Below are positions 28,106 to 37,094 of a stretch of DNA of 64,000 nt, in pieces. Both the position numbers and the translations under genes were made by a program. The notes beneath the pieces were generated by a model, which saw nothing but the letters and a program-made list of their open reading frames with translations, did no database searches and was not told where the DNA came from. Every line of letters starts with the position of its first letter. The stretch's first letter is position 1. Origin of the DNA: an uncultured Clostridia bacterium (GTDB taxonomy: Bacteria > Bacillota > Clostridia > UBA1381 > UMGS1253); the NCBI GenBank assembly GCA_934456295.1, contig CAKSHB010000001.1, positions 1-64,000 of the forward strand. Direction: 5' to 3'.

Positions 28106-29379
28106 TATAATTCCTCCTTCATAACGTCGGACGGAGAAGCAATTTCTCCCATGACCGCACTTGCAGCGGCAACGGCGGGCGACGCAAGATAAATTTTGCT
28201 TGATGTGTGTCCCATACGGCCGATAAAGTTGCGGTTTGTTGTTGAAATGCAGACCTCATCTGCGGCGAGTACGCCCATATGGCCGCCCAGACACGGACCG
28301 CAGGTTGGTGTGCTTACAACACAGCCGGCATCGACAAATATTTTCAGCAAGCCTTCTTCCATTGCCTGAAGGTATATCTTCTGTGTGGCGGGAATTACTA
28401 TTGCACGCACGCCCTTTGCAATATGTCTGCCTTCGAGTATTTTTGCCGCTATGCGCATATCGTCAATTCTGCCGTTGGTGCATGAACCGATTACCGCCTG
28501 GTCGATTTTTATGCCGCAAAGCTCATTTACGGTTTTTGTGTTTGACGGCAGATGCGGTGCGGCAACCGTCGGCTGTATGTCGTTTAAACGGATTGATATT
28601 GTCTTTTTATACACCGCATCGGGATCGGCGGTATATATTTTATACGGTTTCTGAGAATGTTCCTTTATATATGAAAGAGTTGTTTCGTCAACCTCAAAAA
28701 TTCCGTTTTTTGCACCTGCCTCAATCGCCATGTTTGCAATCGTGAAACGTTCGTCCATGGAAAGTGTGCTCACACCGTCGCCGCAGAACTCAAGCGAGCT
28801 GTAGCGTGCGCCGTCAACACCGAGTATGCCGATAAGGTGGAGAATAATATCTTTGCCGCTTACCCATGGCGCCGTCCGTCCGTGCAGCTCGACTTTTATT
28901 GCGTCGGGAATCTTGAACCAACATTCGCCCGACGCCATGCCGACAGCCATGTCTGTTGAGCCTACGCCGGTCGAAAATGCGCCGAGAGCGCCGTATGTGC
29001 ATGTGTGGGAATCTGCGCCGATTACAACATCGCCGCACACAACAAGACCGCGTTCGGGGAGGAGCGCATGCTCAATTCCCATGCAGCCCACGTCAAAAAA
29101 GTTTTCTATACCGAAATCCCCCGCAAAAGTACGCACGGTTTTGCACTGCTCGGCGGATTTTATGTCCTTGTTCGGAGTGAAATGATCCATCACAAGTGCA
29201 ATTTTGGATTTGTCGTATACATCAGGACAGCCTATTTTTTTAAATTCACCGATTGCAACGGGCGAGGTTATATCATTGCCGAGCGCCAGGTCAAGCTTTG
29301 CGTTTATGAGCTGACCGGCGCTGACGCAATCAAGACCTGCCGCCGATGCAAGGATTTTCTGCGTCATTGTCATTGCCAT
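28105..29379 (-). CDS. leuC: 3-isopropylmalate dehydratase large subunit LeuC
   Basis: The [4Fe-4S] catalytic subunit of isopropylmalate isomerase. The 424-residue protein is of the shorter homoaconitase-like type, starting [11 protein letters not shown], with [11 protein letters not shown], the cluster cysteines in GSCTNGR and [14 protein letters not shown] at 29391 and ATG at 29385 and 29379 are possible starts; 29379 has the best spacing to AAGGTGG. It heads leuCDB. leuA, ilv genes and a T-box are not seen here. Confidence 0.95.
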   Translation of the reverse strand: MAMTMTQKILASAAGLDCVSAGQLINAKLDLALGNDITSPVAIGEFKKIGCPDVYDKSKIALVMDHFTPNKDIKSAEQCKTVRTFAGDFGIENFFDVGCMGIEHALLPERGLVVCGDVVIGADSHTCTYGALGAFSTGVGSTDMAVGMASGECWFKIPDAIKVELHGRTAPWVSGKDIILHLIGILGVDGARYSSLEFCGDGVSTLSMDERFTIANMAIEAGAKNGIFEVDETTLSYIKEHSQKPYKIYTADPDAVYKKTISIRLNDIQPTVAAPHLPSNTKTVNELCGIKIDQAVIGSCTNGRIDDMRIAAKILEGRHIAKGVRAIVIPATQKIYLQAMEEGLLKIFVDAGCVVSTPTCGPCLGGHMGVLAADEVCISTTNRNFIGRMGHTSSKIYLASPAVAAASAVMGEIASPSDVMKEEL

Positions 29380-29409
29380 TTTCATAACCACCTTGTAAAT
29401 TAAATTATA

Positions 29410-29459
29410 ACAATATTATTGTGTATTTTTATTTTAGCACACATATTTACATTTGTCTT
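29410..29459 (-). promoter_or_regulatory. Promoter and dyad of leuCDB
   Basis: Minus strand AAGACA (29459-29454), 17 bases, TAAAAT (29436-29431). A perfect 13-bp palindrome, ACAATA-T-TATTGT (29410-29422), lies over the predicted start point and could be an operator. Confidence 0.55.
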
Positions 29460-29551
29460 GCTTTTTTGCATATCAAAACAGAAAACGTTAATAAATAATA
29501 TAAGACAGTAAAAATTGTTTAAAAAATTTTTTGAAAGGCGTATATTTTATT

Positions 29552-29687
29552 TTGCGTCGGGTCATAATGATAGTGACCTCACAAAATACATTTTTTATCA
29601 GACAAAAAGGGATTACCCCCTTTAATCCCTTATGTCCCCCCCTTAACGAAAGAACCGCCGCACCCCCCAATCGACGGTTTTTTCATG
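29552..29687 (+). ncRNA. Candidate C-rich small RNA
   Basis: This gene-free stretch has three ordered hairpins: GGTCA/TGACC (about 29560-29578), AAGGGATTA (29607-29615) with TAATCCCTT (29623-29631), and AACCG..CG/CGACGGTT (about 29652-29678) running into six T residues. Loops and linkers are C-rich: ACCCCC in the second loop, seven C in a row after it, and CACCCCCC in the terminator loop. Such C-rich unpaired motifs before a terminator are the hallmark of Gram-positive small RNAs that bind Shine-Dalgarno sequences. A weak promoter TTTAAA-17-TATATT (29518-29546) precedes it. No coding potential is convincing. Confidence 0.45.
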
Positions 29688-29750
29688 TTTGTTTTTATTT
29701 GGTGTATGCTGCGGTATAAAAATAAAATTTAAAAAATTTTGAAAAAAGTG

Positions 29751-29779
29751 TTGACAAGGTGAAAAAAATGGTGTATACT
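29751..29779 (+). promoter_or_regulatory. Promoter of glnN
   Basis: TTGACA (29751-29756), 17 bases, TATACT (29774-29779). It gives a leader of about 120 bases containing a terminator. Confidence 0.88.
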
Positions 29780-29791
29780 TACCATTGTAAA

Positions 29792-29840
29792 CAGCAAAGG
29801 CGCTGTGAGTTATATTCTCACAGTGCCTTTATTTATTTTA
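29792..29840 (+). terminator. Attenuator in the glnN leader
   Basis: AAAGGCGCTGTGAG (29796-29809) pairs with CTCACAGTGCCTTT (29817-29830), followed by a T-rich tract. The alternative small hairpin CAGC-AAAGGC-GCTG (29792-29805) overlaps its 5' arm and has a hexaloop with A at position 1 and G at position 4, the pattern bound by ANTAR antiterminators. Only one such hairpin is visible, whereas ANTAR sites usually have two. Confidence 0.65.
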
Positions 29841-29906
29841 TTAAGCGTAATTTAAAACGCGGCTGTTACACATGCTTTCGTATATGATTTAAGGGAGGTT
29901 TTTATT

Positions 29907-32000
29907 ATGAGCAACATACCCGAGATGTTCGGCAGTTTGGTTTTTAACGACAAGGTAATGCGTGAGAGATTGCCGAAAGCGACCTATAAGGAATTGCAGA
30001 AAACTATCAACGAAGGAAAAAATCTTGACATTGACGTTGCAAATGTGGTTGCAAACGCAATGAAGGATTGGGCTGTTGAAAAAGGTGCGACACATTATAC
30101 CCATTGGTTCCAGCCGATGACAGGTATAACCGCCGAGAAGCATGACAGTTTCATTTCGCCGAGCGGCAACGGTGAGATTATAATGGAGTTTTCGGGCAAA
30201 GAGCTCATTAAGGGCGAGCCTGACGCGTCATCGTTTCCTTCGGGCGGACTTCGTTCAACATTTGAGGCGAGAGGATATACAGCTTGGGATCCGACATCAT
30301 ATGCTTTCATCAAGGACGGCACGCTTTGCATACCGACAGCGTTTTGTTCATACGGCGGCGAGGTGCTCGATAAAAAGACTCCGCTGCTGCGCTCTATGGA
30401 AGCGATTGACAAGCAGGCAATCCGCATATTAAGGCTGTTCGGCAACACAACCTCAAAGCATGTTGTTACAACGGTAGGTCCCGAACAGGAATACTTCCTT
30501 GTTGACAGAGATATGTATAATAAGAGAAAAGACTTGATTTTTGCGGGCAGAACGCTTTTCGGTGCAAAGGCGCCGAAGGGACAGGAACTTGAGGACCATT
30601 ATTTCGGCGCAATCAAGCCGCGTGTGGTTGCATATATGAAGGAGCTTGACGAGGAGCTTTGGAAGCTTGGCATACTTGCAAAAACAAAGCACAATGAGGT
30701 TGCACCGGCACAGCATGAGCTTGCACCTATATTTACAACAACAAATATTGCTACCGACCACAATCAGCTTACAATGGAAACAATGAAAAAGGTTGCGTTA
30801 AGACATAATCTTGTGTGCCTGCTTCATGAAAAACCGTTTGCAGGCGTAAACGGAAGCGGTAAGCATAATAACTGGTCAATTTCGACAGATGACGGCAAAA
30901 ACCTGCTTGAGCCGGGCAAAAAGCCGTATGAGAACAAACAGTTTTTGCTGTTCCTGGCAGCAGTAATAAAGGCTGTTGACGAATATCAGGATTTACTTAG
31001 AATTTCGGTTGCAAATGCAGGAAACGACCACAGACTCGGTGCAAATGAGGCGCCTCCGGCGATTGTTTCAATGTTCTTGGGCGATGAGCTTCAGGGCATA
31101 CTTGATGCGATAGAGAGCGGAGCTGTGTATGACAAGTCGGAGAAAATGGTTATGGAAACGGGCGTAAACTCGCTGCCGAATTTCGTTAAAGATACAACCG
31201 ACAGAAACCGTACATCGCCGTTTGCGTTTACGGGCAATAAGTTTGAGTTCCGTATGCTCGGTTCGTCATCGTCTATTGCGTGCACAAACATCATGCTTAA
31301 CACAATGGTTGCGGAGGAGCTTGATGAATTTGCAAATATTCTTGACGGTGCGGCTGATTTTGATAAGGCGGTTACAGATATTATCAAAAAGACGCTTAAA
31401 GAGCACAAGAAAATCATATTTAATGGCAACAACTATTCGGACGAATGGGTTGCGGAGGCGGAAAAACGCGGACTGCTTAACCTGAAAACAACGCCCGATG
31501 CGCTGAAACTGTATGTTTCGGATAAAAATATTAATCTGTTCACAAAGCATGGCATATATACCGAGGCTGAAATCCGTTCAAGATATGAGATTTTGCTTGA
31601 TAATTACAGCAAAGTGCTGCACATTGAGGCTCTGACGATGATAGATATGGCAAGAAAAGAAATCCTGCCGGCATCTGTTTCATATGTGAAGGAACTGACA
31701 GACACTGCGGCAGCGAAAAAGTCAATTCTGGCATCGGTCAGCTGTGAGGCTGAGGAAGCTCTTGTTACAAAGCTTTCGGCGCTCAATGCAAGCCTTTATA
31801 AAAAGACAGACGCACTTGAAAGCGTATTGCTCGGCGTAAAGGATTATAGCGATGTAAGCGAGATTGCGTTCTATTATAAGGACAATGTGCTTACGGCAAT
31901 GCAAGAGCTGCGTGCGGTTGCCGACGAGATTGAAACGCTTGTCGGCGAGAAGTATTGGCCGTATCCGACATACGGAGAGCTGCTCTTCGGTGTTCAGTAA
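29907..32000 (+). CDS. glnN: Glutamine synthetase type III
   Basis: ATP-dependent condensation of glutamate and ammonia. The 697-residue length and sequence mark the GSIII class, with [24 protein letters not shown], the segment [18 protein letters not shown] and [21 protein letters not shown] forms dodecamers and is common in Bacteroidetes and Clostridia. Ribosome site GGGAGG lies before ATG 29907. It is controlled by an attenuator, and the ammonium channel-P-II fusion follows. Confidence 0.97.
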   Translation: MSNIPEMFGSLVFNDKVMRERLPKATYKELQKTINEGKNLDIDVANVVANAMKDWAVEKGATHYTHWFQPMTGITAEKHDSFISPSGNGEIIMEFSGKELIKGEPDASSFPSGGLRSTFEARGYTAWDPTSYAFIKDGTLCIPTAFCSYGGEVLDKKTPLLRSMEAIDKQAIRILRLFGNTTSKHVVTTVGPEQEYFLVDRDMYNKRKDLIFAGRTLFGAKAPKGQELEDHYFGAIKPRVVAYMKELDEELWKLGILAKTKHNEVAPAQHELAPIFTTTNIATDHNQLTMETMKKVALRHNLVCLLHEKPFAGVNGSGKHNNWSISTDDGKNLLEPGKKPYENKQFLLFLAAVIKAVDEYQDLLRISVANAGNDHRLGANEAPPAIVSMFLGDELQGILDAIESGAVYDKSEKMVMETGVNSLPNFVKDTTDRNRTSPFAFTGNKFEFRMLGSSSSIACTNIMLNTMVAEELDEFANILDGAADFDKAVTDIIKKTLKEHKKIIFNGNNYSDEWVAEAEKRGLLNLKTTPDALKLYVSDKNINLFTKHGIYTEAEIRSRYEILLDNYSKVLHIEALTMIDMARKEILPASVSYVKELTDTAAAKKSILASVSCEAEEALVTKLSALNASLYKKTDALESVLLGVKDYSDVSEIAFYYKDNVLTAMQELRAVADEIETLVGEKYWPYPTYGELLFGVQ

Positions 32001-32044
32001 TATAAAAAACGGTTTAAGTAAATAAAAAAAATTAATGCACAACG

Positions 32045-32094
32045 GCGTGTATTTCCGATACCCCTCAAAAGTATCGGAGATACACGCTTTTTTT
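32045..32094 (+). terminator. Terminator between glnN and amt
   Basis: GCGTGTATTTCCGATAC (32045-32061) pairs with GTATCGGAGATACACGC (32071-32087), followed by seven T. I find no promoter between it and amt 40 bases later, so amt may depend on read-through or regulated antitermination. Confidence 0.9.
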
Positions 32095-32135
32095 ATAATT
32101 TTTTAAGAAAATAAATGAAGAAGGATGTGTTTGCT

Positions 32136-33869
32136 ATGACTGAATCAACAATTTTTGAAATGGTATCGGGCGAAGTGTTTGGCGTCTGGTTTCTGATAGG
32201 CGCTGCGCTTGTGTTCTGGATGCAGGCGGGCTTTGCGATGGTGGAAACAGGTTTTACAAGAGCAAAGAATGCAGGCAACATTATTATGAAGAACCTGATG
32301 GACTTCTGTATAGGTACGGTTGTGTTTATTCTGATAGGCTTTGGTTTGCTGCTCGGCGAGGACCTTGTGGGACTTATCGGAAAACCGGGCTTTGACATTT
32401 TCACAAATTACGCAAATTTTGACTGGTCAAGTTTCGTGTTTAACCTCGTATTCTGTGCAACCGCGGCAACGATTGTTTCCGGTGCCATGGCAGAGAGAAC
32501 AAAGTTTTTGTCATACTGTATATATTCGGCTGTAATTTCGGCTTTGATTTATCCGATTGAGGCACACTGGATTTGGGGCGGCGGCTGGCTTGCACAGATG
32601 GGCTTCCATGATTTCGCAGGTTCGTGCGCAATACATATGGTAGGCGGTATTTCGGCGCTGATTGGTGCAAAAATGCTTGGACCGCGTATCGGAAAGTTTA
32701 ACAGGGACAAATCGGGCAAGGTTACAAAAGTAAACGCATTTCCGGGTCATAACCTCACTGTAGGCGCACTCGGCGTATTCATTCTCTGGCTCGGCTGGTA
32801 CGGCTTCAACGGCGCTGCCGCAACATCAATTGACCAGCTCGGCTCGATATTTGTAACAACAACAGTAGCGCCTGCCGTTGCAACATGCTCATGTATGATA
32901 TTCACATGGATAAAATACGGTAAGCCCGACGTTTCGATGTGTCTTAATGCTTCTCTGGCAGGTTTGGTAGGCGTTACGGCAGGCTGCGATGTTACAGACG
33001 TTCTCGGTGCAACGATTATCGGCGCTGTATCCGGCGTACTTGTAGTGTTCGGCGTATGGCTTCTTGACCACAAGTGGCACATAGATGACCCTGTCGGAGC
33101 TGTTGCGGTACATGCTTTAAACGGAATCTGGGGTACGCTTGCGGTAGGCTTGTTTGCAACAACATCGGCTCCCGAAAGCACTTTGACGGGCCTTTTCTAC
33201 GGCGGCGGATTTGAACTTCTGGGCATGCAGCTGCTCGGTATAGCAGCGGTGCTTGCGTGGACTGCGGTAACGATTACAATTACATTCCTCGTTATCAGAG
33301 CCACGGTCGGACTTCGTGTTACGAAGGAGGAAGAAATTGAAGGTCTTGATATTACGGAGCATGGCTTGGTAAGCAGTTATGCAGACTTTATGCCCATGTC
33401 GCCGTACGGCGCCGGAATGGCTGCACAGGTAACGGCAAGCTCGCCTGTTTCTATAGATGAGGCAGTGCCGGTAGAGCTTGCGTCCGCACCGAAGGGAACT
33501 GCAACCGCATCTGATGTCAAGTTTACAAAAGTCGCCATTGTTGCAAAGCAGAGTATGTTTGACTCGCTGAAAAATGCGATGAATGATATCGGTGTAACAG
33601 GCATGACGGTAACAAATGTTCTCGGCTGCGGTGTGCAGAAGGGTGCGCCCGAATATTACAGAGGCGTTGAGGTTGATATGCACCTGCTTCCGAAAATCAA
33701 AGTTGAGATTGTTGTGTGCAAAGTGCCCGTAAGCACGGTTATTGAAGCGGCGAAGAAGGCTCTTTACACAGGACATATCGGCGACGGCAAGATATTCGTA
33801 TATAACGTTGAGGATGTTGTAAAAATCCGTACGGGCGAAAGCGGATACGATGCATTGCAGGACGATTGA
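32136..33869 (+). CDS. Ammonium transporter with fused C-terminal P-II protein
   Basis: A 577-residue fusion. Residues 1 to about 405 form an Amt channel of eleven membrane segments with the pore histidines in GSCAIHMVGG and AVHALNGIWG. After a linker of about 55 residues comes a complete GlnB/GlnK-type P-II domain (about 462-577). It keeps the T-loop QKGAPEYYRG, including the tyrosine at the position uridylylated in GlnB, then LLPKIKVEIVV, and the nucleotide-binding GHIGDGKIFV. P-II trimers normally plug the Amt trimer when ammonium is plentiful; here the plug is tethered. The ATG at 32136 (AAGGA 10 bases upstream) is preferred over one at 32115. Confidence 0.95.
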   Translation: MTESTIFEMVSGEVFGVWFLIGAALVFWMQAGFAMVETGFTRAKNAGNIIMKNLMDFCIGTVVFILIGFGLLLGEDLVGLIGKPGFDIFTNYANFDWSSFVFNLVFCATAATIVSGAMAERTKFLSYCIYSAVISALIYPIEAHWIWGGGWLAQMGFHDFAGSCAIHMVGGISALIGAKMLGPRIGKFNRDKSGKVTKVNAFPGHNLTVGALGVFILWLGWYGFNGAAATSIDQLGSIFVTTTVAPAVATCSCMIFTWIKYGKPDVSMCLNASLAGLVGVTAGCDVTDVLGATIIGAVSGVLVVFGVWLLDHKWHIDDPVGAVAVHALNGIWGTLAVGLFATTSAPESTLTGLFYGGGFELLGMQLLGIAAVLAWTAVTITITFLVIRATVGLRVTKEEEIEGLDITEHGLVSSYADFMPMSPYGAGMAAQVTASSPVSIDEAVPVELASAPKGTATASDVKFTKVAIVAKQSMFDSLKNAMNDIGVTGMTVTNVLGCGVQKGAPEYYRGVEVDMHLLPKIKVEIVVCKVPVSTVIEAAKKALYTGHIGDGKIFVYNVEDVVKIRTGESGYDALQDD

Positions 33870-33910
33870 TACCGGTGCGTATATAACGAAAAAACAACGG
33901 ACACAAAATA

Positions 33911-33946
33911 AAAAAGCGCGGAAATTAAAATTTTCCGTGCTTTTTT
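33911..33946 (+). terminator. Terminator after the Amt-P-II gene
   Basis: AAAAAGC-CGGAAA pairs with TTTTCCG-GCTTTTTT around loop TTAAAA. It closes the nitrogen operon. Confidence 0.88.
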
Positions 33947-33949
33947 GCT

Positions 33950-33978
33950 TTGACTTTTGAAATTCGTTGTAGTATAAT
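33950..33978 (+). promoter_or_regulatory. Promoter of carD
   Basis: TTGACT (33950-33955), 17 bases, TATAAT (33973-33978). The leader of about 120 bases holds only a small AGTG/CACT hairpin. Confidence 0.85.
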
Positions 33979-34105
33979 ATATACATAAGCGGAGAAAAAT
34001 AACAGTGCGAAACACTATTAAAAGCACAAATGAAAATACAATTGCGGAAAGGCGGCGTTTTGCAGAGCTGTTTATTTCGGCTTTATGCTTGGAGGGGGAT
34101 ATAAA

Positions 34106-34603
34106 GTGAGTTACAAAATAGGGGACAGAGTTTTGTATCCGATGCACGGCGCCGGTGTTATTGAGGCTATAGAAGAAAAGAAGATACTCGGCGAAACACA
34201 TGCATATTATGTGATGCGTTTGCCTGCCGGCGATATGAAGGTTATGATACCGATGCAGCATGTTGATGAAATCGGAGTGCGCGATATCATAAGCCGCGAT
34301 GAGGCAGCCGATGTAATCGCCCATTTCGGCATGCATATGAACGGTGACGATTCAAACTGGAACAAGCGTTTCCGCGATAATATGGCAAAGCTGAAGAGCG
34401 GCGATATAAAAGAGGTTCTCGGAGTGGTAAAAAACCTGATGTGCCGCGATAAGAAAAAAGGCTTGTCTACGGGAGAGCGCAAAATGCTCTCAAATGCAAA
34501 GCAGATTTTGATAAGCGAGCTTGTGCTTACAGATGTCGCGGGCGTTGATGAAATTGAGAAACGGCTTGAGGCTGCTGTTGCAGATGAGCTGAAAGCTGTG
34601 TGA
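34106..34603 (+). CDS. CarD/CdnL family RNA polymerase-binding regulator
   Basis: CarD-type proteins bind the RNA polymerase beta subunit through a Tudor-like domain and stabilise open complexes, often at rRNA promoters. The 165-residue protein starts with the domain signature YKIGDRVLYPMHGAGVI and continues with a helical C-domain (about 65-160) of basic character. The GTG at 34106 is preferred because GGAGGGGGAT lies 7 bases upstream. It forms a single-gene unit with its own promoter and terminator. Confidence 0.9.
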   Translation: MSYKIGDRVLYPMHGAGVIEAIEEKKILGETHAYYVMRLPAGDMKVMIPMQHVDEIGVRDIISRDEAADVIAHFGMHMNGDDSNWNKRFRDNMAKLKSGDIKEVLGVVKNLMCRDKKKGLSTGERKMLSNAKQILISELVLTDVAGVDEIEKRLEAAVADELKAV

Positions 34604-34612
34604 GGCGGCAGA

Positions 34613-34665
34613 CGGAACTAAACCCAAATCGGGACTTTGCAAAAATGCATAAGTTCCGTTTTTTT
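34613..34665 (+). terminator. Terminator after carD
   Basis: CGGAACT (34613-34619) pairs with AGTTCCG (34652-34658), followed by seven T. The 32-base loop contains a further TGCA-AAAA-TGCA hairpin. Confidence 0.75.
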
Positions 34666-34763
34666 GTGCATATATTTTTGTGCATACAGAGGCAGACAGA
34701 AGGACAAAAACGGCGGAAAATGCCATATAAAGCCGATAAGTTGACAAAATAGAAAGGTAATGA

Positions 34764-34792
34764 TTGACAGAGATGTTCTTTTGTTATACAAT
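34764..34792 (+). promoter_or_regulatory. Promoter of femX-alr-prfA group
   Basis: TTGACA (34764-34769), 17 bases, TACAAT (34787-34792), 85 bases before the femX start. Confidence 0.75.
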
Positions 34793-34877
34793 AAATATGT
34801 TATGGGTATAAAAATATGCGCGCACAGGAAAATTTCATGCAAATATGCGCGCAAACAGAATGCGGAGGAAATTAGAA

Positions 34878-36005
34878 ATGAAGCTTCTTACACCGGACAG
34901 ATATGAGGAATATGAAAATTTTGTATGGAATAATAAAAAGGGACATTTTTTGCAGTCGCTCAGATGGGCGAAGGTTAAGGATATGTGGAAAAATGAGGTT
35001 ATAATTGCGGAGGACGAGAACGGAAAAATAAAAGGTTCGATGTCGCTGCTTATAAGAAAAATCCCGTTTTTCCCGCTTACGATAATGTATTCGGCACGCG
35101 GACCCGTCTGCGATATATATGACGAGGCTACAATAAAGGAGCTTATCGACGGTGCAAAGGAGCTTGCAAAAAAGCATAAGAGCTATGTGCTCAAAATTGA
35201 CCCCGATGTACCGGCGGATGATGAAAAATTCTGCTCGATGATGTCAAAGCTTGGGTTCAGATTTAACAAATCGAAAAACTTTGAGGGCGTACAGCCGCGC
35301 TTTGTGTTCCGCAAAACGATGACCGGCATGAGCGAGGACGAGGTTCTGGCAAGCTTTGAGAGCAAAACGCGCTATAATGTGCGCGTTGCTATACGAAAAG
35401 GCGTAACCTGCCGCATAGGCACAAAAGAGGATTTGCCGGCATTTTGCAAAATTATGATGGATACGGGCGTGCGTGACGGTTTTATTCCGCGTTCGCTTGA
35501 ATATTTTGAAAAAATGTATGACGAGATGGGCGATTATCTGCGCCTGTATCTGATATATCACGGCGACAAGCTGCTTTCGGGAGCTGTTGCGATACTTTAC
35601 GGAAACAAGGTATGGTATTTGTACGGCGCAAGCAGCAATGAGGACAGGAACCTCATGCCGAACTATCTCATGCAGTGGGAAATGATGAAGTGGGCGGTTG
35701 AGAATAAATGTGACATATATGACTTCCGCGGAGTTTCGGGCGACCTCAACAAGGGTCAGCCGCTGTACGGGCTGTATCGTTTCAAAAAGGGTTTCACGGG
35801 CGATTTTGTGGAGTTTGTCGGTGCGCTCGATTATGTATTTAATCCGTTTATGTACTTCTTTATAGAGAAGGGCGAGCGCACATACCGCGAGCTGCGCCGC
35901 AGAATGTTCCTCAGAAAGAATAAAGATTTATTACCCGATAAGGTGCGTGAAACTGCAAATGAAAAAGCTTGTTGTACAAAAGAAACAACTGACGCAGAAC
36001 ATTAA
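34878..36005 (+). CDS. FemA/FemB/FemX-family peptidyltransferase
   Basis: Fem proteins add amino acids from aminoacyl-tRNA to lipid-linked peptidoglycan precursors to form the cross-bridge. The 375-residue protein has two GNAT-like halves, with HFLQSLRWAKVK near the start, SARGPVCD (about 73-80), a basic helix region and the conserved KPLYGLYRFKKGF-like segment QPLYGLYRFKKGFTGDF. The ATG at 34878 follows GGAGGAAAT. The neighbouring alanine racemase could provide substrate chemistry, but the amino acid used cannot be read from sequence. It overlaps alr. Confidence 0.88.
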   Translation: MKLLTPDRYEEYENFVWNNKKGHFLQSLRWAKVKDMWKNEVIIAEDENGKIKGSMSLLIRKIPFFPLTIMYSARGPVCDIYDEATIKELIDGAKELAKKHKSYVLKIDPDVPADDEKFCSMMSKLGFRFNKSKNFEGVQPRFVFRKTMTGMSEDEVLASFESKTRYNVRVAIRKGVTCRIGTKEDLPAFCKIMMDTGVRDGFIPRSLEYFEKMYDEMGDYLRLYLIYHGDKLLSGAVAILYGNKVWYLYGASSNEDRNLMPNYLMQWEMMKWAVENKCDIYDFRGVSGDLNKGQPLYGLYRFKKGFTGDFVEFVGALDYVFNPFMYFFIEKGERTYRELRRRMFLRKNKDLLPDKVRETANEKACCTKETTDAEH

Positions 36006-37056
36006 GAAAATACTTGAGCATGCGCGTCTGAACGGCTCGGAGGTTATTGCCATGCTGAAGGGCAACGGCTATGGCCTCGGCATATGCAAATTTGCGCGCC
36101 TGCTTCTGCAAAACGGTGTAAAAATGCTTGCCGTGAGCGAGTTTTGTGAGGCAAAAGAGCTTCGCGAAAACGGAATTGGGGCAGAAATTATCCTTCTGTC
36201 GCCCATGTGTGATTTGAATGAGGCAGCAGAGGCGGTAAAATTGGGGATTGTGTGTGCTGTCGGCAGCGAGGAGTCGGCGCTGGTGCTGAATATTGCTGCG
36301 GCACAGCAGAATATGCGTGCACGTGCACATGTGTGCCTTGACACGGGGTTCGGACGTTTCGGGTTCCTTGCGGACGATATTGACGGTATTGATGAGGCAC
36401 TCGGGCGCATGAGAGATGTTGATATAGAAGGCATATTTTCGCATTTGTCAAATTCGTTCGGCGAGGAAAAATATTCGCGCATGCAGTTTGACGCGTTTAA
36501 TGAGGCTGTTATGAGGCTGAATGAGCGCGGATATTCGTTTAAAATAAAGCACATATGCAATTCATGCGCGTTTATGCGCTTTCCCGACATGGGGCTTGAC
36601 GCGGTGCGTGTCGGTTCGGCGTTTCTGGGCAGACTGCCCGTAAAAAATACGCTCAAGCTTGACAGAATTGCTTATCTTGAGAGCTGCATATGCGAGATGA
36701 AAACGCTGCCGAAGGGACATAATATCGGGTATGCGAACACATATGAAACAAAGCGTGAAACGAAAATTGCAGTAATTCCCGTCGGCTATAAGGACGGGTT
36801 CGGTATTCAGAAAAGCAATGACGCATTTCGTTTCAAAGATATACTGCGCTATATATATGCAGACGTAAAGCTGCTGTTCGGAAAAAATACGACATATGTT
36901 ACCGTCGGGGATAAAAAATGTCCTTTGCTCGGACGCGTAAGCATGTTTAATATAATTGCCGATATCACGGGAACCGACGCACAGGTCGGCGACGCGGTGC
37001 GGCTTGAGTGCAATCCGATACTTATTGACAGCTCAATAGAAAGAGAATATCTGTAA
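35959..37056 (+). CDS. Alanine racemase family protein
   Basis: PLP-dependent fold III enzyme making D-alanine for the wall, or a related amino acid racemase. The 365-residue protein has the PLP lysine in AMLKGNGYG (usual form VVKADAYG), the segment HVCLDTGFGRFGF, HICNSCAFMRFP and the C-domain GRVSMFNIIADIT holding the second catalytic region. The sequence is divergent from typical Alr at the PLP motif, so specificity is open. The start is ATG 35959 or GTG 35947; both lie inside the end of femX, indicating coupling. Confidence 0.82.
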   Translation: MKKLVVQKKQLTQNIKKILEHARLNGSEVIAMLKGNGYGLGICKFARLLLQNGVKMLAVSEFCEAKELRENGIGAEIILLSPMCDLNEAAEAVKLGIVCAVGSEESALVLNIAAAQQNMRARAHVCLDTGFGRFGFLADDIDGIDEALGRMRDVDIEGIFSHLSNSFGEEKYSRMQFDAFNEAVMRLNERGYSFKIKHICNSCAFMRFPDMGLDAVRVGSAFLGRLPVKNTLKLDRIAYLESCICEMKTLPKGHNIGYANTYETKRETKIAVIPVGYKDGFGIQKSNDAFRFKDILRYIYADVKLLFGKNTTYVTVGDKKCPLLGRVSMFNIIADITGTDAQVGDAVRLECNPILIDSSIEREYL

Positions 37057-37094
37057 AATCCGGCTTAAAACCCGGAAAATGAAGGAGAATGTTA

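Noticed and set aside
29531..29719. A 62-codon open frame across the hairpin region before glnN.
   Set aside because: No ribosome site, and the sequence is accounted for by three hairpins and a terminator.
33117..33986. A 289-codon minus-strand open frame opposite the Amt-P-II gene.
   Set aside because: Antisense shadow of a clear coding gene, with no promoter or ribosome site.
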